Assembly: GCF_021496725.1 (NCBI RefSeq)
Contig: NZ_CP051215.1
Location: 1-64,000, forward strand
Direction of reading: 5' to 3'
DNA: 64,000 bases
DNA from: Spiroplasma platyhelix PALS-1
GTDB lineage: Bacteria; Bacillota_I; Bacilli_A; Mycoplasmatales; VBWQ01
Shown here: positions 24,710 to 36,082 of the stretch, one piece after another
Layout of the letters: each line of letters starts with the position of its first letter
Position numbering within the stretch: position 1 is the first letter of the stretch
Made by a program: the position numbers and the translations under genes
The notes under the pieces: generated by a model
What the model was told of the DNA's origin: nothing
What the model saw: only the letters and a program-made list of their open reading frames with translations
Databases searched by the model: none

Positions 24710-27700
24710 ATGGGTATTATAGTACTGAACATTTTAAGAGGTGTGAAGAAGCGTTTGTTTCAATATATTGGGATCGCGTTGTTACTTATTATTATCGTTG
24801 CTACTATGACAGGATTATATGGTAGTTCTGATCGAGGACAAGCAGGTTTTGTAAAACTTGAAAAAAATAGTGGTACTTATGACTATCGAATCGACACCCA
24901 ATTGTTGACAGATTATAAAAATAGTGATGAAGCTTTAGTCAAAGTAAAAGCTGCAATTAAAAAATCTTTCCCTACTGATTTGCCTGATTATAGTGAGATT
25001 CAAAGTCAAATTGAATCAATCACAAGTAGTAACTTACAAAATAATTCTTTGCCAAGTGGTACGCTTAATGAAAAATTAAAGCTTTATTTATTAAATTGAG
25101 GTGTCAATTATAAGGTAATTTTACTTAATGATATCTTAAATACTGAAGTAAAAAATGACCCAGCAACTACTCACTATCAAATTGATAAATCTTTTTTAAA
25201 GTCATTTAACTACAATGATAAAGAAAAGAAATTATTTTTTGCTTTTGAAGATGCTTTTTATCTTAATCCTATGCCTTTTGCTCCTGCACCTGGTCAATCA
25301 GAATTTGATTTTATGCCTGAAAGAAATGGTTCCAATGAAGTTTATCTTGTTGATGGTAGAAAGCCAACAGCAGTTGATGAAGTAGTAATTAATCCTACTT
25401 TTGCGAAAAAAAATCATATCGCTTTAGATAGTTCATATCAGTTTATTCCTGAACAAACATTAAAAGTTGTTGGCTTTGGTTACACTTATTGAGGTATTAT
25501 TCCTCCGCTAACAGCAGATAATGTTGATGCTAATCCAAACAACACCACAGCAGTTTTTGCAACAAGAGAATGACTTAATGAATATTTATACAATAACAGT
25601 AGCTATCTTTCCAATTTAAGTATTCCTTTTTTCTTAAGAGTAGCAAATAAAGATGTTTTTTTTCAAGATAAAGTTGAAAGTATTTTTAATCAATTTTTTA
25701 ATTTTAATTATGGTTCACTAATTATTGCGAACGGTGATGATTTAAGAAGTGGAGCAATGAGACAAAATTATAATATGCAAAACATTGTTTTTGCTTCAAT
25801 TAGTTTTATTGTTTTGTTAGCTGTAATTTTTATTGTCTTATCATATGTTAAGAAAGAAATTGATTTGCAAAAGAAACAAATTGGATTAATTAAAGCTTTG
25901 GGCTACAACAACAATGAAATTAGTTTTGGATTTACTTTATTGTTTTTTATTTTGTCGATTATTTCGACATGCATTGGGTTTGCATTGGGTCTACCTTTGC
26001 AAATGCGCTTTAATTCTTTAGCTGACTTTGGGTTCTTTTTACCAATGCCACCAGTTTATTTTAGTGTTCTTGCTTTGATTTTTAGTGTTGTTGTGACAAC
26101 AATAATTTTTACGCTTGCAAGTTACTTGCAAGCAACTAATAGCTTGAGTAAGGAACCTTTACTTTTAATTTATGATCGGACAACAAATACTAGTGCAAAG
26201 TGACTGGCAATTTTTAAAAAACCTTTTAATTATTGAAAATTCAAACCTAGACTAGCAGTTTCTTTTGCTTTGAAGTCAGTTGGGAAATTGGCTTTGATTT
26301 TTTTAATTTTTATTTTTGCTAGTTTTCTTTTAATGTTTGAGAATGTCGCACTTGATGTCTTTGATAGCAAAATTGATAATTTTTATAGCTTTATGAGTAA
26401 GGATGTTTACACCTATAATCCAAGTATCAATATGTATAAGTTTGATGATAGCGGTAAAATAACTGATCAAATTTATGATTGAGTACTTGAAAAAAATTTA
26501 GATTCAGAAAAAGAAATCAAATCGGATACTTTTCATATTGATACAGCAGAAAAAAAGACAAAGTTGTATGAATTGATGGCTAAGGAAAGTTATAAAGGCT
26601 ACTACATCACTAGTGCTGAAATAAATTTATTGTATGAAAATACTCAAGATCCTGATGATCCTAATAAATGTATTGAGTATGTTAGAGCAGGTCATCCAGA
26701 AATTATGAGTGAAAGTGAAGCAACTTTAGTTTGTCAGGGTCTGACAAAGTTTTTTAATTTAGTTGCTGAATATAGTGGTGGCATGCAACCACTACCAGGA
26801 TTTGCAATTGGACAAAATGTCCTTAATAATAATTATTATCCTAATTTAGAATTTAGATCTACTACTCCAGTTAGTTGATCAGGGCATGATCAAGGACCAA
26901 TGAATGCAAAATGAATTGATGTTATTAGTTTGTATAATGATAGTAATCCTGATAACCCATTGGCATGAAAAAGTTGATTTAATTTCAAAGAAGAAAAGGG
27001 TTACGATATTGATCCAGTATTTAATAGTTCACATAATTTAAGTCAACAACAAGTTACTTATGTTGATGGATTCGGTGACACAAAAACTGAAACTGCTTAC
27101 GTTATTCCAACAGTAATTTCTAAAGTTCTTGCTACTTTAAATAAATACAAAGTTAATGACCAACAGTTAGCAATTATTAATGCTAATGGTAGATTTATCC
27201 CAATAATTTTTGATATTAAAGGGATTACAACAAAAAATTTAGATATTGCAACTTCTTATATTAATATTGATGACTTAAGAAAAGCAGTTGGATATTTAAA
27301 CGATCAAGGTCAACCAATTACTGATTCATTTAATAATTTTTACTCAAAAGATTCAAGTTCAATTTTTCCATTAAATAGTATCAATATTGCTCAATTAGAT
27401 AATGATTATTCAATGAATGGTTTACAAAATGGTGCCAAGATGATGAATGAGATTCCAATCATCATGCCTTTAGTTAAGGATCGTTTAGGTCAAATCTTTG
27501 ATTCAATTAAAACAATTATTGAAATTTCGAAATGACTGACAATTATTGCTTTAGCTTTTGTTCTTATTATTATTGTCAACATGATTTTAGATAACAATTT
27601 AATGATTATTGCGATGATGAAAGCGTTAGGTTACCGTATTAATGAAATTAATTTATTAATTATTGGTTCCTATATCTTTACTTTAATTTTGGCTTTTATT

Positions 27701-27907
27701 CTTGGTAGCATATTCTCTTATCTTATTTGAGGAGTGATTCTTTGAATTGTTGCCAAATTGACAAGTACAATTTTTCTTTTGCCAATTAGTGCTTTAACAA
27801 TCTTTTTATCATTTCTTTTAATTTTTGTTGTGATTATTATTGGTTACATTGTTGGTCTATACTTTATTAAATTTAAACCAGTAAGTAGTTTATTGCAATC
27901 AGATTAA
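24710..27907 (+). CDS. Large FtsX-type ABC transporter permease
   Basis: A 1065-residue membrane protein with a tandem FtsX/MacB-like layout. One helix lies near residues 16-38, a large extracellular domain (40-350), three or four helices at about 359-485, another at 526-545, a second extracellular domain (550-935), and a final helix group at 942-1055. Phrases such as KKQIGLIKALGYNNNEI and MMKALGYRINEI are the coupling segments typical of FtsX permeases. Twelve or more UGA-Trp codons. The matching ATPase follows 91 bases downstream. Family members act as lipoprotein exporters or mechanical machines rather than classic pumps; the substrate is unknown. Confidence 0.88.
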
Positions 27908-27998
27908 TTAATATTATAATTTTTGCTATAATTAAATTATAATTTTTAAGAATAGAATTATATTTTAAATTTGTGTTAATTAAAAAGTGAGGATTTTT

Positions 27999-29342
27999 AT
28001 GGCGTTGAAAAATAGACAAAAAGCTGAAAAAGAATATAAAAAAGCACAAGCAGCGGAAAAAGCAGCTGAAAGAGAGTATAAAAGAGCGCTAGCAGCGGAA
28101 AAAGCAGCTGCAAAGAAAGCTGAACAAAAAGCCAAAGCAGAAAAGCGTCAACAAGCACAAGAAGCTGCAAGAAAAGCAAGAGAAGCAGACAGAAAGGCCA
28201 AAGAAGCCGAAAGAAAAGCAAGAGAAGCAGAGAAAGAAGCTAAAGAAGCCGAAAGACAAGCTAATCAAGCAACAGTAGCAAAAAAGCCAGCAAAAAAAAC
28301 TGCAAAACCAAAAAAGGCAAAACAAACTGCAAAGCCAAGAAAAGTTGCCGCTAAAGTTGCAAAGCCAGCAAAACCTAAGCGTGTGGTTAAAGCATCAGCA
28401 CTTGCTAAGCCAAAAAGATTGCGTAAGTCAGAAACAGAAGCAGGGATCATTAAGAAGCATGGTCAAGCAGATAAGCCTTATACAAAACAACAAGATAAAG
28501 AACAAGAAAAGAAGCGTAAAGCTTTTAAAGAACGTGAAAAGCAGTTAGCAAAGATTACTAAATTACATTCAAAAGAAATTTTAGAAGGTAAGGTTGTTTC
28601 AATTTCTAATAATGTTCCTGATGTTAAGGATAATATTATTGAGTTATTTGATGTTAAGAAATCTTATCTAACTGGTGATTTAGAATATGAAGTACTAAAA
28701 GGAATTGATTTAAAAATTAAAAAAGGAACTTTTGTTGTGATTTTAGGACCCAGTGGTTCTGGAAAGACAACACTACTAAATATTATTTCAGGTCTAGATA
28801 AAGCTAATCAAGGTGATGTTTTTGTTTCAGGATACAATCTATCTTTATTAAAAGATAGTCACCTAACAAAATTTAGAAGAGATACTGTTGGGTTTATTTT
28901 CCAACAATATAATTTACTTACTAACCTAACAGCAAGAGAAAATGCTGAAGTTGGCGAGAATTTAGCTAAGACAAAAAATAAAGCTTTAGGAATTGATGAA
29001 ATCTTTAAGGTTATTGAAATGGATGAACATATGAATAAGTTTCCTAGTCAATTATCTGGAGGACAACAACAAAGAGTTTCTATTGGTCGAGCTTTAGCTA
29101 AAAATCCAAAGATTCTTTTCTGTGATGAGCCTACTGGAGCGTTAGATGAAGAAATGGGAAGAAAAGTTTTAGAAATCTTGTTAGATGTTAACAAAGCTTT
29201 CAAAACTTCAATTATTATGGTTACTCACAACCCTAACTTCCAATATGTTGCTGATATCGTGATCAGTGTCAAAAATGGAAGCATCACTTCTGTCAAGCAT
29301 AACGCTAGTCCTAAGAAACCAAGCGAGATTAACTGAGGGTAG
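27999..29342 (+). CDS. ABC transporter ATP-binding protein with long charged N-terminal extension
   Basis: Residues about 205-447 form a MacB/LolD-type ABC ATPase: Walker A GPSGSGKT (250-257), signature LSGGQQQRVSIGRAL, Walker B ILFCDEPTGALD and the switch His in VTHNP. It pairs with the upstream FtsX permease. Residues 1-190 are unusual: heptad-like Ala/Glu/Lys/Arg repeats (KAREADRKAKEAERKAREA) form a predicted coiled coil, then a Lys/Pro/Ala segment resembling histone H1 tails. The extension has higher GC than its surroundings and contains near-repeats. ATG at 27999 follows GAGGA. Terminator downstream. Confidence 0.9.
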
Positions 29343-29348
29343 CATTCT

Positions 29349-29388
29349 AATTAAAAAAGCAACAATAAATATTGTTGCTTTTTTAATT
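29349..29388. terminator. Strong terminator after ABC transporter operon
   Basis: An 18-bp perfect stem (29349-29366 with 29371-29388), loop AAAT, with A- and T-runs inside the arms. Confidence 0.9.
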
Positions 29389-29531
29389 GAAATTTATACT
29401 CTAGATGAACTATTTCGTTGTATAATTATTTTAATAAAAGGGTAAAATAAGAGAAAATATTAAGATAATTTTTAATAAATATAAAGCATTTTATTTAAAT
29501 TTTAATAGGGCAAATTAAAGGAGAAATATAA

Positions 29532-32500
29532 ATGAAAGAAGAAAAAGTTTTTTATCTAGAGGAACTTAAATTTGAAGAAGAAATAACAGAAAAACTTGTT
29601 TCTTTAGGTTGAAAAGAAATTGCTAAGATTCAACGAGAAGATTCAAGAGAAGTTATTGATTTTAATTTGTTACATGAACAAATTAAATTAATTAATAATG
29701 TTTCAGATGAATTAGCAATTCAAGCAATTAATCAAATTAAAAGAATAAACGATACTTTGATAAATATGAATAAAGAATGTTGAGATATATTAGTTGAAGG
29801 TATCAAGGTTTATGATAAGCATTCCCAGTTAACTAAAACAATTAAATTAATTTCAAAAGATAGTGAGGAAAATAAATATCAAGTTATTCGTCAGTTAGAT
29901 GTTTCTAATGGTTTCAATTTAAGACGTCCAGATATTGTTTTATATATCAATGGTCTACCAGTTGTTATTTTTGAATTAAAAGCACCTTTAGCAACTGAAA
30001 CTGTTGAGGATGCATTTAAGCAAAATGAATCATTAAAAAGTTTTGTACCTAAATTATGGGCTTTTAATATTATGAATTTTTTATCTAATAGATTTATTTC
30101 ATTATACGGATCAACTTTAGCTGGTTTTAAAAGAATGCATAAAATTACAGATTTTAAAACAAAAAATGGTATTGATGTTATTGAATATTTGTTTAATAAA
30201 GATGATTTTTATAAATTCATTACTACCTTTTCTTTTTATTCAAATGAGACTAATTCATTTATTAAATATATGGCTGCTCCTCATCAAATTGAAGCAGTTA
30301 AGCAAACAATTGAAAAACTTAAGATTACTAATGATAATCGTGGTGGTGTAGTTTGACATACACAAGGTTCAGGCAAATCATTAACAATGTTGATGCTTGC
30401 TAAATCAATTATTGAACAGATGAATAATGCTACTATTGTTGTTGTGACAGATAGAAATACTTTAGATAAGCAATTATTTGCACGATTTTTGAATGCTTAT
30501 GATTATTTAAGAAATGAAGCGATAGCAATTGAAAGTAGAAAAGATTTAATTGAAAAACTTGAAGATAAAAAACATTTTGGCATTTATTTTTCAACAGTAC
30601 AAAAATTTACAGAAGAAACAGGGGCTTTAACAAATAGAGATGATGTTTTTATTTTGGTTGATGAAGCTCATAGAAGTCAAAATAATATTGATGGAGAAAG
30701 AAGTCTTTCTAAAGAGAAAAAAGAATTTATTCTTAAATTTGGTTATGCAAGATATATGAGGGATGCATTTCCAAATGCAAAGATAGTAGGTTTTACTGGT
30801 ACACCATTAATGAAGTTAGATAAAGATACTACTCAAGTTTTTGGTGACTATAATCATATTTATTCAATGAATGATTCTGTTGCAGATAATGCAACTGTTC
30901 CAATTCACTATGAGATGAGAAAAGTTAAAATTGATTTAGATGAAACTTACTTAAAAGAAATGGATTTAATCCAAAGAGAATACATTAAGACACTAGATCC
31001 AACAGATATTACTTCACAACAAAAAATTGATACATTATTAAAATCAGTAAGAATTAAGCAAGTGTTAGAAGATGATGATGTTATTAAAGCTAAAGCAACT
31101 GATATGTTGCAGCATTTAGAAAAAAGAAAAGTAGTTTTACATGGTAAAGCGATGATTGTAGCAAGTACTAGAAAAGCTGCCTTTAAATATTATCAAGCAA
31201 TTCAAGCAATAGATCCTGCTTTAAAAGACAAAGTAATTTTAGTTGTAACTGAAAATAATAAAGATGATAAAGAAATGTCAGATGCCATTGTTCCTAAAAG
31301 AGACATTAATAAAGTAGCTGAAGAATTTAGAAAAGAAAATTCAAAGTATCAAATTGCAATTGTTGTTGATATGTGGCTAACAGGTTTTGATGTTCCAGAT
31401 CTTGATGTTCTTTATATGGATAAATTTATTAAATGACATAATTTAATGCAAGCTATTGCTCGTGTTAATCGTACTTATGAAGATAAAGAAACAAAGCAAG
31501 TAAAAGAAAATGGTTTAATTGTTGACTACATTGGTATTTGAAAATATTTATCTGCTGCATTATTGCAATATGCATCAGGTGTTGAAAAAACAGTTGATTT
31601 TTCAATTGAAGATGTTACTAAAGCTAAAGAAAAACTGATTGAGGGTTTTGACATTCTTAATGATTCGTATATTAAAGGTTTATATAACTTTGATATATTA
31701 AACTCAAAAGAACAGTATAATTTTGTTATTGCTTCATATGACAATATATTATCTTTGGATATTGAAGAAAGAAATAAGTTTATTCTTTTAGCTAGAAAAA
31801 CGAAAAGATTTTTTAAAATGTCTTATTCAATTATTAGTCAAAAAGAATCAATTTTGGCTAAATGTGTTGAAATTATCAATTCACTTATCTCTACAAGTTC
31901 AATTCAAACAGATGAAAAATTACAAAATACAATTGAATTAATTAAAGAATCTATCGCTAAAGCAGTTGACTCAAAAACTTCAGATGTTTTTGTATCTGAA
32001 AGTAAGATTTCTAAAAATATTAACGAAGTTGCAGCAATCTTAGCCTTAGAAGCACAAGATTTAGAAAAATCTTCGCCACGTGTAGCAATTGAAATGATGA
32101 AACACTCAATTCAGGCGCAATTAAAAAATTTACAGAATATAAGACCGATATTTTATAAGAATGCATCTGATAAATTAAGAGAGATTATTACTGCCTTAGA
32201 AAAAATGGAAGATGTTCAAAAAGTTATTGAGATGTTACGACAATTAGGAAAAGAAGTAACTAAAGAAACAAATAAACCATTAGATTTTGAAAATCAACAA
32301 CTACAAGCTTTTTATGATGTGATTTCTAATGATGACTACTTGAAAAATCATGAGAACTCAGAAGTTCTTAGAAGAATAGCTGAAGACTTGTTAGATAAAA
32401 TTAAGGAGTGTGGAACTGAACAATATGAAAATAATCCTAAAGTAAGATCTAAAATTAAAATACAGTTACAAATTTTACTAAAAACGAAATATAACTATCC

Positions 32501-32594
32501 TCCTGAACATTTAACGGATATGTCAGGTATTTTGGTTGATCAGGTTACTAGACAAATTAAAATAAATAAAGATTTCTTTAGAAGGGATGATTAA
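29532..32594 (+). CDS. hsdR: Type I restriction enzyme R subunit
   Basis: The motor and nuclease subunit of a type I restriction-modification complex, 1020 residues. The N-terminal PD-(D/E)xK nuclease shows Asp134 (RPDIVLY) and Glu148-Leu-Lys150 (FELKAP). Helicase motif I is HTQGSGKS at 276-283, the DEAH box is at 377-380, and motif III is GFTGTPL. The reading frame is complete with only UGA-Trp interruptions. AAAGGAG precedes the ATG. hsdM follows with no gap (TAA then ATG), so the two are translationally linked. Confidence 0.95.
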
Positions 32595-34118
32595 ATGGCA
32601 ACAAATATTAATGATATTGAAGCAAAATTATGATCTGCTGCTGATACTTTACGAGGTAATATGTCAGCTGAAGATTATATGCATGTTATTTTAGGGATTT
32701 TATCTTTAAAGTATATTTCAGATCGTAACAAAGTTGGAATAAAAGCAGTAATAGCAGAGGGATTGACAGATGATATGATTTCTGCTGAAGATTTATATTA
32801 TACTTATAATGCTTTTAAAGTGCCTGAAAAAGCTTCTTGAGATTATATTATGCAATTTGCGAATCAACCAGAAATAGGGCAAAAATTAGATGAAGCTTTT
32901 ATTGAATTAGAAATAAGCAATAAAATGCTAGCTGGTATTTTTAATAAAAATTATAACAAAGAAGGATTGGATCAAAAAAAACTTGGAGAAGTAATTAAAA
33001 TTTTTTCTGATGAAGATTTTTCTGATAATGAAGAAGAAGATATTGTTGGTAGAATTTATGAATATTTCTTAGGGCACTTTTTTAAAGATCGAGGGCAAAA
33101 AGGTGGAGAATTTTATACTCCAACATCAATTGTTCAATTAATGGTTCATATTTTAAAGCCAATGAAAGGAAAAATTTATGATCCTGCTTGTGGTACTGCT
33201 GGCATTTTAGTTCAATCAAAAAAATATATTAAAGATCATCATGGAGACATTTCAAACATTACAGCTTATGGTCAAGAATATAATAATGTTACATGAAAAT
33301 TAGCAAAATTAAATTTAGTTCTTAATGGATTTGCTTTAGTTGATGTAGATGGCAATGGTGTTTTGGGAGATATTTCTGCTGACACTTTTGCCAGCGATTT
33401 GCATAAAGACAAGAAATTTGATTTTATTATGGCAAATCCACCTTTTAATATGAAAAAATGAGGTCAAGAAGGATTATTAGATGATCCAAGATGAAAATGA
33501 GGAGTTCCTCCTTCAGGAAATGCAAATTATGCCTGACTTTCACATATCGTTGCTAAATTAAATACAAACGGTAGAGCGGCTGTTGTCTTAGCAAATGGTT
33601 CATTATCTTCTTCACAAAAAGATGAACTTGAAATTAGAAAGAATTTAGTTGAAACAAATAAAGTTGATGCCATTGTTGAATTACCAGATAAACTTTTCTA
33701 TACAACTGGAATTCCTGCCTCTATTTGATTTTTTAATAATAATAAAAAAACAGATAATGTATTAATGATTTCTGGATCATCAATTGAAGGTAAGATGATT
33801 TCTAAAAAATTAAGAGAATTGCAAACATCGGATGTTGATAAAATTGTAGAAATTTTTAATAAGCATGAAAATGCTGAATATATTGAAGAAATTGGTTTTG
33901 CAAAATCAGTTTTAAAAGATGAACTAATTGAGAACAATTTTTCTTTTGTTCCTGGTCGATATGTTGGTTCAAAAGAAGAAGTTGTTGATAAAGAAGCAAT
34001 CAAAAAAGAGATTAAAGAACTAGCAGGAGAAATTTCTAGTTTATTTAAAGAATTTAATGAATTAGCTCCAAAAGTAGAAGAAGCAATAAAGAAAGCACTA
34101 GAGTATGAGGAAGTCTAG
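32595..34118 (+). CDS. hsdM: Type I restriction-modification methyltransferase subunit
   Basis: The N6-adenine DNA methyltransferase of the complex, 507 residues. SAM-binding motif DPACGTAG at 196-203, catalytic NPPF at 281-284, and the preceding GGEFYTPTSIVQLM phrase typical of HsdM. A late coiled region would contact HsdS. Its last codons form the 5' arm of a terminator, so transcription should not continue into an hsdS gene; the specificity subunit must come from elsewhere in the locus. Confidence 0.95.
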
Positions 34119-34130
34119 TGCTTTCTTTTA
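34091..34130. terminator. Terminator overlapping the end of hsdM
   Basis: GAAAGCACTAGA (34091-34102) pairs perfectly with TCTAGTGCTTTC (34114-34125), followed by TTTTATTTTA. The hsdM stop codon lies in the 3' arm. It can also stop the convergent minus-strand hsdS. Confidence 0.85.
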
Positions 34131-35282
34131 TTTTATTAGTAAGTTGATTAATTTAGATTTTAATTCTTTACTTTTATTAGAAGTTTTTTCTATATCATAT
34201 AGCATGATTGTTATATTATTTGATTTATATTTTGGTTCATTTAATTGAATTAATTTTAGTGATTGATTATTTATGCTTCGCATTGTTGTTCCAGTTGCAT
34301 ATTGTTCTTTTTGTAATTTGAATTTATCAGATAGCATAAATCCTAAAATATGGTCATGATATTCTGTTTTAAAATTAAAAAAGCCAGTTGAAAAAACTTC
34401 TTTAGGTCTTTCTTTAAAATAAAATAATTTATTTTCTCCATCAAGTTTAGAAAAAATAAATGAATCATTGGTAGGAGAAATATTAGCTCTAGAAGGAATT
34501 TTTCCAGTAAGTGGAATAATTTTATTGTAGTCAATTTCCAATTCGCCTATAGCGTTTGTAGCAAAATAGTTATTTTGTCCTTCATAGGAACTATTTAAAA
34601 TTTTAATTCTAGAATTAAAAGAATTTTGTATTTTAACATTTGTACTATAAAGGTCAATTAGTAATTTAATTAATTTATTTTTTATTTTTGCGAGTTTAGT
34701 TTCAATTAGTTCTATAGGTTCAATAATGTCGATTAAATCTTTCATATCATTTTGAACATTTTCAAAACTATCAATTCTAACACAATTTGAATACTTCAAA
34801 AAAAGTTTTTCATTTGGTTCAATAATGTCGATTATTTGTTGTTGAATAGAAATATTTGGAATGTATACATTCCAATTTTTTAAAATGTCAGAAGATAAAT
34901 TAATAAAAACTGCACCATTACCCATTTTTATTAATTTTGGTCTATCTATTATGAGTTTATAAAATAAATATTTTTTAAGAATCAAATTTTCATTGCAATT
35001 AATTGCTAAAAAACCATCGTGATACGCAACTTTTTTAGTAAGCTGTATAAAAGGAATACCTGGAGTTGCCGAATTAGTTATTAATAAATCCCCATATTTC
35101 CCTATTAAGCCTTTTTTTTCTCAGATAGGATTTATAAATTCTTTAGTTTTATTTAAAAAATTTCCATTTAAATCAGAAATTTTAGCTCACATTAACCCAT
35201 CTTTTTGTAATCATTGATTTATTGGTCGTGGTGAACTCCCTCTTTTAATAAAAGATAATTCACCAAGTTTAATAATTGCCAT
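34128..35282 (-). CDS. hsdS: Type I specificity subunit HsdS, probably silent copy
   Basis: A 384-residue HsdS with two target-recognition domains. The first conserved junction is IQQQIIDIIEPNEKL, and a second partial copy, LIDIIEPIELIETKLAKI, follows about 45 residues later. The frame is intact, but no ribosome binding site precedes the ATG, and an intrinsic terminator of the upstream recombinase gene lies only about 14 bases away. I infer that this copy is not expressed in the present orientation and serves as a reservoir. It shares a perfect 30-bp inverted repeat with the second hsdS. Confidence 0.88.
34710..34734 (-). repeat. Inverted repeat copy B in silent hsdS
   Basis: These 25 bases are the exact reverse complement of 36511-36535 in the other hsdS. 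They encode IDIIEPIE. They lie about 80 bases beyond copy A and offer a second possible crossover site. Confidence 0.85.
34816..34845 (-). repeat. 30-bp inverted repeat, left copy
   Basis: These 30 bases are the exact reverse complement of 36499-36528. They encode the QQQIIDIIEP junction between target-recognition domains. The two copies face each other across the recombinase gene, defining an invertible segment of about 1.7 kb. Confidence 0.9.
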
Positions 35283-35286
35283 TAAT

Positions 35287-35320
35287 AAACAAAAAACAAG
35301 TTCTATTTAATAGAACTTGT
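35287..35320 (-). terminator. Terminator of the recombinase gene
   Basis: A perfect inverted repeat: ACAAGTTCTATT (35296-35307) and AATAGAACTTGT (35309-35320) around one base. Read on the minus strand it is followed by TTTTTTGTTT, giving an intrinsic terminator. The recombinase stop codon sits in its centre. It isolates the downstream hsdS from recombinase transcription. Confidence 0.8.
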
Positions 35321-36023
35321 CATATATTTTTTTGTTTTGTTCAATTGATAATTGTAAATATCTAAAAGTTGTTTCAACTTTTTCATGACCTAATTGCATC
35401 ATTACCATTTTTGGATTAGCTCCTTTTAAAAGCAAATGGGTTGCATGAGATCTTCTAATTGAATGAGGAGTATATTTATCACCAAGAATATCTTTTGTTC
35501 ATAATCTAATTGTTTTTGTACTGACATCTTTAAAAATAATTTTTTTTGTTGTTTCGAAATTATGAAATACCTCTCTAATTTTATTCCCCTTCCCAACTAC
35601 TGTTATTGTTTTTTTATTAATTAAAATAATTTGTTTTAATTCACCAGCTCGAAGACCTGTTTCAAATAAAAATCTAACTAACATTTTTTTATTAATTAAT
35701 TCTGAATCATCTGTATTTTTAATTTCAGTTCGTGATAATAAAAATTTTTTGTTAAAGACAACCATAAATTTTTTTGGAATTCTCGGAAGTTTTATTTCTT
35801 TTATTGAATCCAATCTTTTATCTTTAGTTCATTTTAAATAAGAACAAAGAACATTATAGTGTGTTCAAACTGTATTAGGATTTTTAAAATAAAAAGTAAG
35901 CCTTTTTTTAACTAATCTTATATCTTTTAAATCTTCCTGATAAATATTTAAAATACTTTTATATGTTTTTATAGTATTTTCAGAATATTTATTTCTTTTT
36001 AAATAATTTATATAGTCTTTCAT
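35307..36023 (-). CDS. Tyrosine recombinase (XerC/HsdS-inversion type)
   Basis: A 238-residue site-specific recombinase with all six catalytic positions: Arg125 (ETGLRAGEL), Lys146, His187 and Arg190 (HSIRRSHATH), His213 (LGH) and Tyr222 (RYLQL). The N-terminal SAM-like domain begins KDYINYLKRNKYSENTIKTY. GGAGG precedes the ATG at 36023. It is divergent from the expressed hsdS and lies inside the segment bounded by the inverted repeats, so its natural substrate is probably the hsdS pair. A role as a general XerC is possible but less likely from this position. Confidence 0.93.
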
Positions 36024-36082
36024 TTTTTCCTCCATATATTGTTATATAGAGTAAAATTAAATAAAACAAAGGAGGTTCAATA

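Noticed and set aside
27997-28450. Long minus-strand frames rich in Leu, Phe and Cys over the ABC ATPase extension
   Set aside because: They mirror the Lys/Ala/Glu repeats of the real plus-strand gene and have no ribosome site or family match.
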